A stretch of DNA of 64,000 nucleotides from Parietichytrium sp. I65-24A (Eukaryota; Sar; Bigyra; Thraustochytrida; Thraustochytriidae): the NCBI GenBank assembly GCA_012862575.1, contig BLSF01000017.1, positions 310,001 through 374,000 on the forward strand, given 5' to 3'. The notes beneath the pieces are model-generated. The model was given only the letters and a program-made list of their open reading frames with translations. It did not search any database and was not told the origin of the DNA. Shown one piece after another: positions 18,971 to 29,711 of the stretch (within the stretch, counting starts at the first letter, position 1; the number at the start of each line of letters is the position of its first letter). Made by a program: the position numbers and the translations under genes.

Positions 18971-19930
18971 AATGGCAAGCGACCTGTTGCCTCTTGTGGA
19001 TTGGTTCATTCCAGGAGTTCTTTGCACCATCCAGCGTCTGTATTTTGCTTCCGTATTTTCTTTTTTTTAACTTATTTACTGCAACTCTTCGCAACTCGAC
19101 TGTTTCTTCTTCCACATGCCGGGCCAAGAGATTCCCTGGCACTCCTGATAAGAATGCACATATGGGTGCTGCATTGGTCCCGAACATAACTTTTTCACAG
19201 TCAATTGTCGAGGCACACAACAGCAACATGGCACGCTCTTCTTTGGTTGATCGTAGATCATTCACTGGCTGGCACTGCAACTTCGAGCGAGGGATTTTGT
19301 CCTGTGAAGTAGAAAGAGACCCTCCCATTCCTCCCATTATCAGATTCCATTAGTACCCACTTCTTATCCCCCATAGTCGCTCCTACGCCGCGTCCACTAC
19401 GAGCACTATAAGGAACAAAAGCGAACAACAACGAACGTAATAAAACCCCACTACTCCCCTTTACCCACTATTGCCTCCTCTACCATTTCCCTTAGCCAAC
19501 CCCTGTGCAAATTTCACGTGCGAGTGTGCGTGTGAAACTGTGGCAGTAGCGAGTACAGTTAGCGCAAATACTAATGCACAGGTAGCGGGGCTCATTGAGC
19601 CTTTCGGGTGGTAGAGTAAACCCTAGCTTTACTTTATGCAACGGGATTCAGATGGATTCAGGGAGAAAGCGGGAGGAGGGAGAGCCAGGAGAGAAAGAAA
19701 CAAAGAGAGAAAGAAAGAAAGAAAGAAAGAGAACAATAGCTATACTCAGTACCGAAGATCGTGCTAGTACACAGTGTCCGCGGGGACCTTATTTCAGCAA
19801 GGTCCAGTAGCTAGCAGTAGCGTTGAGGGAAGTGGTAAAGTGGGAAAGTGCGCAAGTTAGAGTGTGAGAGAGTGAGAGAAGCAAGATTCGGCGCTTATCC
19901 AAGCTGGGTGAGGCGCTGCTGTCGGGCAGG
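18971..19930. other. Intergenic, 0.96 kb
   Basis: Contains a TCACAGTCAA motif (19195-19204), a GAAA-rich run near 19699-19730, and a near-match to the GTACTCAGTAC palindrome at about 19742-19751. It serves as promoter of the UAP1 gene. No gene seen. Confidence 0.5.
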
Positions 19931-21517
19931 ATGGGTAACTCGATGAAGAAGGTGAGCAAAGAGCTCCGTGAAAAGTATGAGAACGCGGGGCAGGGCCACG
20001 TGTTTCAGTTTGTGGACCGCAAGATGCTCTCGGACAAGGAGGAGGACGCCTTGGTGAGGCAGCTGGAAGATATCGATATCGCCAGGGCTCTGCAGTTGTT
20101 TGAAGGATCCATGAACTCGTCGACCTCGGAAAGCGACGATCGCGTCACCCCGGTGGACCCCAGCGAGGTGGCGTCTGTCGACGACGCCGTGGCCAACAGG
20201 GAGGAGTGGTCCGACATTGCGTACGAGGCAATGTCTCAAGGCCAGGTGGCTTTCTTGGTTCTGAGCGGAGGCCAAGGGACTCGCCTTGGCTTCGACAGAG
20301 CCAAGGGAATGTACGACATCTCTTTGCCATCGCACAAGTCCCTGTTCCAGCTGCAAGCTGAAAGAGTGCGAAAGTTGCATGAGCTTGTCAAGGCGAAGTT
20401 TCCCGAGGCCAGCCGTGTCAAAATTCCTTGGTACATCATGACGAGCCCTCTCAATGACGAGGACACGCGCGGTTACTTCAAGGAGAACAAGTACTTTGGG
20501 CTCAACAAGGATGATGTCATCTTCTTCGAGCAAGGGACACTCCCGTGCTTCACACCTGAGGGGAAAGTGATTCTTGAGAGCAAGTCCAAGGTGTCCTTTG
20601 CGCCAGACGGAAACGGCGGAATCTATTTGTCGATGCTCAACACTGGCGTAATCAAAGACATGGAGGAGCGCGGGATCAAGCATATTCATGTGACTTCCGT
20701 CGACAATGCGCTCGTACAGGTCGCTGACCCAGCTTTCGTTGGGTACTGCATTACGAAAGACGCACAGGTGGGCAACAAGGGATGTCCAAAAGTTTCTTGG
20801 GACGAGAAGGTCGGTGTGATGGCAAAGAAGGGCGGAAAGTTTAGCATCGTCGAGTACAGCGAAATGGACGAATCTGACGCCAAGATGACCTCCGATGACG
20901 GGCGTCTCATGTTCAGCACTGGCAACATTTGCAATCACTATTTCACTCTTGATTTCATTCGTGATCAAGCGATCCCTGCTCTTACGGCATGCTACCACAT
21001 TGCCAAGAAAAAGATTCCATTTGCTGACCCAGAAACAGGAGCCACGACGAAAGCCACCGCAAACAATGGCATCAAGCTCGAGCTCTTCATTTTTGACGTC
21101 TTTCCTCTGGCCGAGCGAATGGGCATCTACGAATGCGACCGCGACGAAGAGTTTGGCCCTGTCAAGAATGCCCCTGGCGATAAGATTGACTCGCCCGACT
21201 CTGCGCGCGAGATGATCTACAAGCTTCATCGCAGCTGGCTGGCTGATGCAGGTGCTAGCCTCACTGCGCCAAGCACAGACAGTGCTTCGACTCAATGCGA
21301 GATCACTCCGATGGTATCTCTTCGTGGTGAAGGCTTGGATGAATTTTGCAAAAGTGTCTCCTCGCTCGAACTGCCTCTGTTGGTCTGCAGGCGCGGAGAA
21401 GTGGATACTGCCGAGTTTGCTGTCAGCAAGGTGTCCACGAACGACGCACCGCTCTTTGTTTCGCACTTTGTCAACAACGAGGGTGTCCACGTTTACGAAA
21501 TTGCAAGCAAAAAGTAG
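19931..21517 (+). CDS. UAP1: UDP-N-acetylglucosamine pyrophosphorylase
   Basis: Makes UDP-GlcNAc from UTP and GlcNAc-1-phosphate (EC 2.7.7.23), the cytosolic sugar donor for N-glycans, GPI anchors and chitin-type polymers. The 528 residues match the eukaryotic AGX/UAP1 length. Visible signatures: the nucleotide-binding loop LSGGQGTRLG (111-120) followed by the conserved KG; IPWYIMTS; FFEQGTLPCF; PDGNGGIY; HVTSVDNALV and VGVMAKKGGK; and NGIKLELFIFDVFP, all in family order. The start is ATG 19931, followed by MGNSMKK, which only weakly resembles a myristoylation signal. Codon use is strongly biased, leaving a long open frame on the opposite strand that is not a gene. Confidence 0.95.
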   Translation: MGNSMKKVSKELREKYENAGQGHVFQFVDRKMLSDKEEDALVRQLEDIDIARALQLFEGSMNSSTSESDDRVTPVDPSEVASVDDAVANREEWSDIAYEAMSQGQVAFLVLSGGQGTRLGFDRAKGMYDISLPSHKSLFQLQAERVRKLHELVKAKFPEASRVKIPWYIMTSPLNDEDTRGYFKENKYFGLNKDDVIFFEQGTLPCFTPEGKVILESKSKVSFAPDGNGGIYLSMLNTGVIKDMEERGIKHIHVTSVDNALVQVADPAFVGYCITKDAQVGNKGCPKVSWDEKVGVMAKKGGKFSIVEYSEMDESDAKMTSDDGRLMFSTGNICNHYFTLDFIRDQAIPALTACYHIAKKKIPFADPETGATTKATANNGIKLELFIFDVFPLAERMGIYECDRDEEFGPVKNAPGDKIDSPDSAREMIYKLHRSWLADAGASLTAPSTDSASTQCEITPMVSLRGEGLDEFCKSVSSLELPLLVCRRGEVDTAEFAVSKVSTNDAPLFVSHFVNNEGVHVYEIASKK

Positions 21518-22119
21518 ACGGATTGCCCTTGCCCGCGTTATCTTGTGCTACGCCCACATTCCAAACAACGAACATACCTCTCAAAGCTCCTACCCTTTCT
21601 TTTCTTTTTTAGGTTGAATGAAATGAGAAAATAACCTCTTTGATTAAAATCTCTTCTGCCCTCTCAGGTCCTTCGCGTTGAAGGCTAGCAGGCATTATCA
21701 CTCAACTTTCAAAATCGCCCAACGATGCGCAAGGATGATTGAAGATTGACAGCGGAATGATTCCATGGGGAGGTTTCACACAAGATTGGGGATCTAACAC
21801 AACAAGAGGTACGCAATGGCAGCTTCAGAAATGAAGAGCAAGCGCTTACTGCTTAGGACTTCATTTTAATTAAAGTTTCTGCTTTGATTTTATGGCAAGT
21901 TCTTTAGTTGACTACAGAAAGAATCACAAGAGGCGGGTCGAAATGGCAATTCGCTAGTACGTGCCAATGAGCCAGCGGCGTCGAAAATCAACCACTCGCT
22001 CGCTAGCTCCAAAGGATGAGAAAATAGCAAAACATAACGCGCAACCTCTCCAAAAGGGCAACCCGGAAAGGAACAGAATAGAAAAAGTTGCATGGTTTCG
22101 GCATCAGTCGCAAGAAAGT
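21518..22119. other. Convergent 3' intergenic segment, 0.6 kb
   Basis: Between the stops of UAP1 and the PH-SAM gene. No feature recognised. Confidence 0.5.
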
Positions 22120-22986
22120 TTAGCCAGATACCTCACCCTTCGTCAAGTTGCTGATGCGATTCAAAATAACGAGCTGATCGTCCTTCTTGGTGATGCCCAT
22201 CTTCTCCAGGTCCGAAGTAGACAGACCCCGAAGTTGTGAGCCCGTAACGTTGTGATGGAAGAACTTGACACCGTTCAAGTTCATTCCAAAAGTACCCAAG
22301 AACGCCGCAACTTCGAAGGCGTTCCAGTTCTCCCACTTGTTGAGGTCCGCAGGAGCGTGAATGCGAGCGTTTGCGTTAAACATAGTACCTTCCAGCTTGA
22401 TCTCCTCCACGACTGAGAGCGACGGGCGTCTTGGTCGAGAGGGGTGCGTCTTCTTTTCCATCTCTACAGCACCGGAAATGGCCGCAATCCAAGCCTCCGA
22501 CTCCGCGACACTGTCGGCCCGAAGTCTATAAACACGAGTTGGGGTGGTCACATTAAATCTTTCCCTGCTGTCGTCCGTCTTGACGTCCACTTTGCTCACC
22601 ACCGCTAGCGAAATGGATCCTTTGGGAATGTCATTTTCCCCTGGCTTGTCATCAAAGTAGAAGAGCGTCCTCGTCGTCAGCACGAACCATCGCTTCTTGT
22701 ACGCCTGGTTGATAACCCCCTTCTTCATCAGATACCCGGATCTCACGAGGGACTCCGACGTGCTTCGCTCTCGCGGCAACGAACTCGACGAAAATCCCAT
22801 CGCAGACATGGTTCCACGTCTCTCTCGCTGATGCTCACCCCCCAGACTTTCAGGCTTTGGAGCAGAAGACGATGGAGACGAGTCTTCTGCTGGGCCTACA
22901 TTACCGCCATGAGTGACCGACCTCTCCGACAGCCGCGACGAAGTCGTTGCGCTCGACTGCGTCCTCTTCCGAAAGATGAACGACAT
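22120..22986 (-). CDS. PH domain plus SAM domain protein
   Basis: Probable membrane-associated signalling adaptor, 288 residues from ATG 22986 (frame open upstream only to a GTG). Residues 1-80 are Ser/Arg-rich and disordered. The PH domain covers about 81-176: SGYLMKKGVINQAYKKRWFVLT at the first strands, LFYFDD, and the final helix with invariant Trp (ESEAWIAAIS). Basic residues in strands 1-2 fit phosphoinositide binding. A SAM domain covers about 217-282 (KWENWNAFEVAAFL, then LRGLSTSDLEKMGI and QLVILNRI), able to oligomerise or bind other SAM domains. Partners unknown. Confidence 0.85.
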   Translation of the reverse strand: MSFIFRKRTQSSATTSSRLSERSVTHGGNVGPAEDSSPSSSAPKPESLGGEHQRERRGTMSAMGFSSSSLPRERSTSESLVRSGYLMKKGVINQAYKKRWFVLTTRTLFYFDDKPGENDIPKGSISLAVVSKVDVKTDDSRERFNVTTPTRVYRLRADSVAESEAWIAAISGAVEMEKKTHPSRPRRPSLSVVEEIKLEGTMFNANARIHAPADLNKWENWNAFEVAAFLGTFGMNLNGVKFFHHNVTGSQLRGLSTSDLEKMGITKKDDQLVILNRISNLTKGEVSG

Positions 22987-22995
22987 TCCTCGACT

Positions 22996-23030
22996 GATCT
23001 CTGATCGCTGATCACTGATCACTGATCAAT
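22996..23030 (+). repeat. Short tandem repeat, unit CTGATCA
   Basis: Four to five imperfect 7-base units immediately upstream of the PH-SAM start codon, within its likely 5' UTR. Confidence 0.7.
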
Positions 23031-23238
23031 AATCGCTCGCGACTGATGGACGATTGCGAGTATCACTCACAGTCAACCGCGTACGTTCTTGCGCACCGGG
23101 GACCTGCCCGCCCCTCAATACAACAACAACCCCACCGCTAGCTAGCTAGCTGCTCCAGTGAAACGCACAGCAACACTGTGTATGACACACACTTACACCC
23201 CACACCTGAGATCTTGCCTTCTCCCGCGAGGACAGTCT

Positions 23239-23239
23239 G

Positions 23240-23272
<33 letters not shown>

Positions 23273-23280
23273 TCCTCTTT
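23239..23280 (+). repeat. CT microsatellite
   Basis: CT dinucleotides with a few interruptions, in the upstream region of the PH-SAM gene. Confidence 0.85.
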
Positions 23281-23303
23281 CTCCCCACAGCAACGAGTGA
23301 CAA

Positions 23304-23314
23304 GTACTGAGTAC
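23304..23314. promoter_or_regulatory. Palindrome GTACTGAGTAC upstream of PH-SAM gene
   Basis: Exact copy of the recurring palindrome, about 320 bases upstream of ATG 22986 on the minus strand. Confidence 0.45.
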
Positions 23315-25776
23315 TAGTTCGTACGTACACAAGAGAAATTTCACAACACAATGTGTGCGCGTTCCCTTCACATAGCACGCCATACCAGAAACAGTAGTAT
23401 GGGGTGCAATCCACGCAAACCTATAGGATTCATACAATCGCTCCTACGCATCATTCATCCTCAGATAGAGCTGCGCGTAGGAGTGACTCGGGAAGACTAT
23501 GGAATAGCTCTCTCCTACGGTGTATACTGGTGTGGAGAGAGGGAGCGTGTGTAAAAGGCGGCTATGGGGGGTAGTAGTAGTCAGGTAGAAGGTCAGGGAG
23601 CAACAAGTCTGAAGTGTCTGAAGATGTCTGAAGGCCTTTGGTCAGTAGAAGAAGCGTATGACTAGGTAGGGATGGTCCTATCCGGTGGTCTTATTGCATC
23701 GACTAAAGAAGAAGTCTTGGTAACGAGGACGGATGTATGACGAGAGGCGATGTGGCTTGACATGGCTTGACTGCTATGATAGATTTGATAGATTATGATA
23801 GGTATGATAGGAGTGAATTGGGGAGGGAGAGTAGTCACGGAAGGGGGCCCTGTGACGGGAAATGGACCTGGATCACTGATAACAGATGTAAATTGTAAAA
23901 GATGACTCATTTCTGACATTTTAGTCATTTTAGAACACTGTTTCAATTGAATGGGATCACTCGGGCTTTTGTATTCACTTTTTTTTGTGAGGTGAAATGG
24001 TGCCAGAGGAATTTTAAATTTTAAATGTTTGGTTTTATGCATCGTGGATGGGTGTTTGTTGGATGCTTCGTTGAAAAGTCTCGCTACTCGATTCGTTTCA
24101 CATCTCGAAACTCGTTTCAAGCGATTTGATCCTTGGCAAATCTGATCCTCTTAAAGGACCTACTAGCTACCGGAGCCATAGCGACGCGACGAATGCACAG
24201 GCGTCTCCAATCGCTGTTTGAAGCATCGATTTCTGAATAATGCTCTTCAAATGGCCTTCTTGTGTCTGTCTGAAGTATGAGCTCTGAATACTGAGCACCC
24301 ATTGACCGAACGATCCGTTGCCTCTCAGATACACAGGTCGGCCAAGCTGCGAAAGCGCTTGCGATAGTTCGCGCTGAACAGCTCATCGCACTGATCAAAA
24401 GCATAGCGATCGCGCGGCATTGGACTGGCTTTTCGGCCTAAGCTTGGCGATCTTGGGGTAAAAATCAGGTCAAAGAGGGCCAGTTCATTTGCCAGTTCCG
24501 TCTTCTTTCTGTTTCCTCTTGCAGCGAAGGCGCAGGCAGGCAAGCTCTGTAGTCTCTAAGTCTCTAACGTCCAACACCGCCCGACTTGTAAGTAAAGCCA
24601 CGTTTGGCAGTGTGGCAGTAGCTCCCTCGCAGTCAACCCAAAAGAAAGGAAATGTAGATCAAGTCGTTCTCGGCAAGAGCGGAAGGTTCTGAGTTCTGAC
24701 TTGTCATCGCTGCAACCTTTGCAAATTTGTGTGACTCATCTCTGTTCGCGTTTCACACCGTCTTCGGCAGGTTACGCAGGTTAGTCGATCGTCGCTGGTT
24801 TGGCGCCTTTCTTCGTCGAGGACGCGTGTGGCACAATCCTTCCACTTTGACCGACGAGTTTGCACACTCGCATTCTCTCTCCCTTGCCCTTCTTAGCTGT
24901 TTAACCCATACAGCGGTAGCAAGAGTGGCTCATAATGACTTGCATTGGCCGCACACACCGCCTCAAAAGCGTTCCGCAGACGAGGCGTAAGCATGCACTA
25001 GGCAGCGGGGTAGAATGCGAGGGCGAGGTGGTGTAAGTGCACAACGGATAGCGCCGTGAAATTGCACCACCGGAAAAAATAAATGAATGTGGAGTAGCGT
25101 ATGGGATCGGAGCGGGAAGGGCTAATCGGGAGTGGCAGAGCTGAGACGGTAAGGAATTTGAACCTCACCGCAGCACCTATGCGGCGCATCTTTAGTTTTA
25201 ATTTATTGTTAGTGTCCCTGGTCGCTTTTGCGCATCCTGCTGGACTCCGTGTAGGGTTGTGAGTGTTGCTGGAAATTGACTGTCGAGAAGGTCAGATTGG
25301 TGCAACGGTAGTCAAAAGTGTGTTGCATGAAAGAAGAGTACGTGTTCAAATATTAAACATCACCTTAAACAAAACAGGCAATCTACACATATACACACAC
25401 CTCATTGGTCCCGAGATACATGAATCCGTCCATCCTTGCCAGACTGCGGCAGGCTGATTGTATATATTCTTCAATTAAAAAAAGCTGTCAGACCAAACAA
25501 ATGCATCGCAGATCGGCGTCCCTGTGACCGGCTTCACCTGCTTTCCAAAGATACACACACTTTGCAATTCAAGCGAGCTTACACAAGAACATAAGGAAGC
25601 ACGGGCATTCAAACGCTCACATCAATCCAGATCCTTAAGGTACTGAGAGCTCTTTGATGCTTTGATCAAGATCGCCCGAAAGCCAAGTTGCAGCAAACAC
25701 CAAATTCGGCGGGGCAGCGAAATAGCAACGAGATTGTAGAGAAGTTTCGAAGTTTCAAGCGCAGCTGTACTGCAAG

Positions 25777-27933
25777 ATGAAGTGCTCCTTGGCGTTGCTG
25801 GCAGCACAAGCTCTAACCACGGCGCTCGCGGCTTCCTCCAATGGCAACTCCCTGAATCCCTTCCAGGTCAGCATCGATGCTGAAGATCGTGTTGGTGCTC
25901 TTTGGGAATATGGCCACTTTTTTCAAGGCGACATGCGTACCACGTACGAAATGGTTGAAGAGAGATATGGCAAGTCCACTGCCAGCAAACTTGCAAACTA
26001 TGGTCGCATTCCAAAACCCAATTCGTTTCGCCGCCAACTTAGCGCATCAAACTATGGCAGCTGGACAGTGCGCGACAGTGACGGAATTATTCAGGTTCCA
26101 TATGCTTTTGACGTAGGTCACAGTTTCACGGACGCTCACGTCGCAGTCATCACAGACGCCTTGGAAAAGCTCTCCAGCGCCGTCAAGGTTGTAGAGTTCA
26201 TTCCGTGGACCCAGCAAACTAACTACGTTCTCATCACAAGCCAGAATACGGGGTGTTGGAGTTATGTTGGGAGAATCGGTGGCGCCCAAGAGCTCAATCT
26301 TCAGCCGTATGGATGCGTTTACACTGGAGTGGTCCAGCACGAGTTCCTGCATGCTCTGGGAATCTTTCATGAACAGTCTCGCGCAGATCGTGATGACAAC
26401 GTGGACGTCTTGTATGATAACGTCATCTCTGGCTACGAGCCAAACTTTGACAAGGAGCTGGACTCGAATTCTCTCGGCGTCTCTTACGATTACGGATCTG
26501 TCATGCATTACGGGTCCACTAGTTTTGCGAAACCAGATGTCGATTGCTCTACGTTGACCACGGCGTACTGTAATCAGTACGCTCGCCTTCGCTTTGTCGG
26601 CAACAGCCAGGATACAACGACTCAATTCTGCCTTTCAGTTGGCGGAGCCCTTGTTCCTTGCGAGGAGTACTCGGACATTGTCCAGCTATATGTCACCACC
26701 TCGAGCAATGGCGTCGAGTTTAGAAATGCTGGAGACACGACCAAGTGCCTTGCAGCGACGAACTACGGCTTGACTTTTGTGACTTGCGATGGAACTCATG
26801 AGCAACGCTTCCAGCTGCATGGCAGTAGCATTACCGACAGTTTGATTATTCGATGGGATGGTTACAACCGATACTGCGCTCATCGTGACTTGTCCAGTGC
26901 AAGCGCGACCAAAACCGGAACTCTTCTTGTCCTTTCCACGTGCGGCGACAACTCAAACCAGAAATTCGAGCTGGACTTTATGTCAAACGGAGAAACCTAC
27001 GAGTGTCAGACCTACCCGCTCTGCTCCACCAAGTATGGGGTTAAGACCACAATTGACAGCCACGGAAACTCCATCGGACAGAGGAATGGGGTCAGCGACA
27101 GTGACATCCTACTTGTGCAACTCATGTACCAATGCACTGACGGGCGGCGCGAGAAGGAATCCCTCTGCGATAGCACTTGTCCATGCTATGAAGGTCAGTA
27201 TTCCTGCTCCGCGGACTCACACTGTCAAGACGGTCTGGTGTGCGAGGATAGCTACTGCGTGGTGGACACCTCTCCCACTGCGGCCCCGACCACCAAGAAC
27301 CCAACCAAGGCACCGTCAAAAGCGCCCACCAAGGCTCCAACAACGCAAAAGCCAACAAAAGCCCCGACGGACTCGCCTAGCAAGGCTCCGTCCAAGGCGC
27401 CGACCCAATTTCCAACTAAGAACCCCACAACGAAATCGCCTTCAAAGGCGCCAACCAACGCGCCTTCCAAGGCCCCGTCGAAAGCGCCAACTAAGACACC
27501 TACGGCAGCTCCAGTCACGAAAGTGCCGACTAAAGCTCCGAGCAAGGCCCCGAGCAAGGCGCCAAGCGCAGCGCCCACCAAGACGCCTACCAAGGCGCCA
27601 ACGGCGAAACCGACGCTTTCACCGTCTTTTGCACCAACTCCATTGCCAACCGGGTTCGCGGTTCCAACGTCGTCTCCGACGATTTCTTACTGCCGAAAGA
27701 CGAAGAACTACAACACTGCCAAATCCTACTGCTCCAACAACGGGGGAAGCCTTTGCACGCTCGAGGAAGTCAAGGGGGTTGTCTCTCTTGACAACCCTTG
27801 CTCCGACAGCGATTGGTGGATTTGGACTTCGGAAAAGTGCGCTTCGAAGCGTTACACCGCCTATAACCCCAACACTGGCGCCGTTGGCTGCTATTCCACA
27901 TCAAAAAACTTTGAGGCGCTTTGCTGCGAATAG
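25777..27933 (+). CDS. Secreted astacin-type metalloprotease with nested beta-trefoil-like domain and Pro-Thr-Lys stalk
   Basis: Extracellular zinc endopeptidase, 718 residues. Signal peptide 1-19; propeptide to about 95. The catalytic domain begins about SWTVRDSDGIIQVPYAF and has the full zinc motif HEFLHALGIFHE (188-199) and Met-turn SVMHYG (241-246). The domain is then interrupted: residues about 255-417 are a Cys-rich module with QRFQLHG- and QKFELD-type repeats like ricin-type beta-trefoil lectins. The normal astacin C-terminus resumes only at NSIGQRNGVSDSDILLV (431-447) and ends YQC. A small Cys knot (454-495), a Lys-Ala-Pro-Thr stalk (498-635) and a C-terminal Cys domain (636-718: CSNNGGSLCTLEEV, WIWTS, ALCC) follow. 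All catalytic ligands present; likely digests marine polymers or prey protein. Confidence 0.88.
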   Translation: MKCSLALLAAQALTTALAASSNGNSLNPFQVSIDAEDRVGALWEYGHFFQGDMRTTYEMVEERYGKSTASKLANYGRIPKPNSFRRQLSASNYGSWTVRDSDGIIQVPYAFDVGHSFTDAHVAVITDALEKLSSAVKVVEFIPWTQQTNYVLITSQNTGCWSYVGRIGGAQELNLQPYGCVYTGVVQHEFLHALGIFHEQSRADRDDNVDVLYDNVISGYEPNFDKELDSNSLGVSYDYGSVMHYGSTSFAKPDVDCSTLTTAYCNQYARLRFVGNSQDTTTQFCLSVGGALVPCEEYSDIVQLYVTTSSNGVEFRNAGDTTKCLAATNYGLTFVTCDGTHEQRFQLHGSSITDSLIIRWDGYNRYCAHRDLSSASATKTGTLLVLSTCGDNSNQKFELDFMSNGETYECQTYPLCSTKYGVKTTIDSHGNSIGQRNGVSDSDILLVQLMYQCTDGRREKESLCDSTCPCYEGQYSCSADSHCQDGLVCEDSYCVVDTSPTAAPTTKNPTKAPSKAPTKAPTTQKPTKAPTDSPSKAPSKAPTQFPTKNPTTKSPSKAPTNAPSKAPSKAPTKTPTAAPVTKVPTKAPSKAPSKAPSAAPTKTPTKAPTAKPTLSPSFAPTPLPTGFAVPTSSPTISYCRKTKNYNTAKSYCSNNGGSLCTLEEVKGVVSLDNPCSDSDWWIWTSEKCASKRYTAYNPNTGAVGCYSTSKNFEALCCE

Positions 27934-28188
27934 AGCGGCATGCAGCTCCTCATATTCCCTTACGTCGTTTCCTTTGACCATATCGCTCTCCACAGCCCTG
28001 ATGATATATTTCGTTCCAACTAAGAACCTGCAACTATCCACTCATTCGCGTTTTCCTTTCTTTTGTCACCTGGCTCCGTGAGTTCAAACGATCTCCGCTG
28101 GTCTCCCTCCACTGGTCCTGAGCGTCCGACTCGGCTCTTCATTTCTTGAGAAGAACCAAGCGAGCAAGCATCTTACGCCGCGAATGAC

Positions 28189-28251
28189 ATTCCCATTCTC
28201 ATTCCCATTCTCATTCTCATTCTCATTCTCATTCACATTCACATTCACATT
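28189..28251 (+). repeat. Microsatellite (CATTCT)n / (CATTCA)n
   Basis: Hexamer units read directly, about ten copies. Confidence 0.85.
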
Positions 28252-29373
28252 TACAGCCACGCTATGCCGCCATCGTCCCGTGGCCCCGTGGTCCTTTGGT
28301 GCCATGATGTCACCATGCACTGCGCTGTTGCACTGCGCGTTCGCCGCTTCAGCAGTCGCCTGAGAAGCTCGCCACTTTATCTCCCTCTCATCGTTCGTTC
28401 ATCTGTCATTGTTCATCATTCAATGAACATCATTCACAGTCAATGAACATCATGTTCTGAACATTCATCAATTCATTATTTTTTTTCCCTCCACATTGAC
28501 TTGACTCTTCTTGGACAAATATTTTCACCAGCAGCGTCTAGTCTAGCTAGTACAGCAGTCCTAGCACTCGCGTACACATGCGTACGCCGACGTTACTAGT
28601 AGTATCTATTCAATTAGCAATTAGTATTTGTAAGGTGTGTTACCACGATCAGAAAAGCAGCGAACAGCTCTTTGATCCCTCGGCGGTTGGCGCGATCAAA
28701 GTGAATGCGTCATCGAAAGTGCAATCATTCGCTCCCTTAGAGAGCACTAGGTTTGGTCACTGCGGAGGATCTTGGTTCGCTCTTCATACGATTCTGATTC
28801 TGAAATCTAAACTCTATAAATTATTTGTCTGTTCTTGATTGAGTCATCGAACTTTGAAACGAAAATCACAGTCGCCCCTTTTATTTGACTCATACTTTGC
28901 CGTTGTTGGTTTGACTGTCACTGCCACAGTCATTCGATTGACTGTGAAGAAAGAAAATACATCACCTGTGAAAATGTTCATGAAGAAAAAAACAACGCGG
29001 AAGAATGCGAGCAGTTTGTTTACTGCGAAGAGCTTGGCTGGACCCGCCGTTTCAGTTCCAATGAGCTCGCATTGTCACCCATCTCTGCCTCCCTCTCGGT
29101 CGGTCAGCTGGAAGAACAGGGATGAGAATCATTGAATCACAGTCAGACGGAGACTGGCACATGCGAGTCAGCTTCACTGGCAGTTCGACACGTCTTTCTT
29201 TCTTTTCAAAAAAGATCAATAAATGCAACAAGCGCCCCGAGCAGAAGGTGGGCGGGTGTAGTGGTGGGCTGGTAAGAAGTAGTTGAATTCGTCAGCGTGT
29301 CGACCCAACGATCGCTAGATGTCTGTCTGTCTGTCTCCAATGTATTCATAGCCACTGGTGCGGTCACCTTTGC

Positions 29374-29393
29374 TTCTCTCTCTCTCTCTCTCT
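29374..29393 (+). repeat. CT microsatellite
   Basis: About ten CT units. Confidence 0.8.
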
Positions 29394-29711
29394 AGCGGAG
29401 TAGGACCTTCAGTTGCGCGAGGTACGTGCAAGTACTAAGCACAGCAGACCCCAAACGAAGCTGACTTGCGCGCCGAAAGTTTCTCTTGTGCGTTCGTTCC
29501 CCTGGCCATCTTTCTCCCTCTCGCGCAAACTTGACATTGGGCTCGCGCACTTCTATCTGTCACGGTTGGGAACCTCCGCCAGATATCCACCAAGGCCTTC
29601 GATCAGCGGTGCAGTCTTGCGGGTTCGACGAGCTTTCTTTGAGGCCCAATTGGAAAGCCATCCCCTCGAGCGGTGGAAGAAGGGATTGCAAGATTAGAGA
29701 AGAGAGGCAAG

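Larger units (their letters stand above)
22987..25776. other. Gene-poor stretch, 2.8 kb
   Basis: Left end carries upstream elements of the PH-SAM gene (TCACAGTCAA at 23067, GTACTGAGTAC at 23304) and a CT-rich microsatellite. Minus-strand ORFs at 23662-24120, 24117-24404 and 24325-24543 have no recognisable family. A tRNA-like segment near 25150 was considered and rejected. Confidence 0.5.
27934..29711. other. Intergenic, 1.8 kb
   Basis: Contains a CATTCT-type microsatellite, a CT microsatellite and two TCACAGTCAA-type motifs (28434 and, inverted, 28938). No gene recognised. Confidence 0.5.

Noticed and set aside
19895-21490. 531-codon open frame antisense to UAP1
   Set aside because: Shadow of strongly biased codon use; the + strand is a clear UAP1 and the antisense product has no family features.
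23662-24543. Three minus-strand ORFs of 72-152 codons
   Set aside because: No recognisable domain, and compositions look random.
25140-25200. Possible minus-strand tRNA (GGTTCAAATTCC box-B-like)
   Set aside because: The T-loop has one base too many and no matching acceptor stem or anticodon arm could be drawn.
25284-25360. Possible + strand tRNA (TGGTGCAACGGTAG box-A-like)
   Set aside because: The box B is poor and the acceptor ends do not pair.
26858-28081. 407-codon frame overlapping the astacin gene
   Set aside because: Arises from the Pro-Thr-Lys repeat read in another frame; Arg/Pro-rich with no domain.
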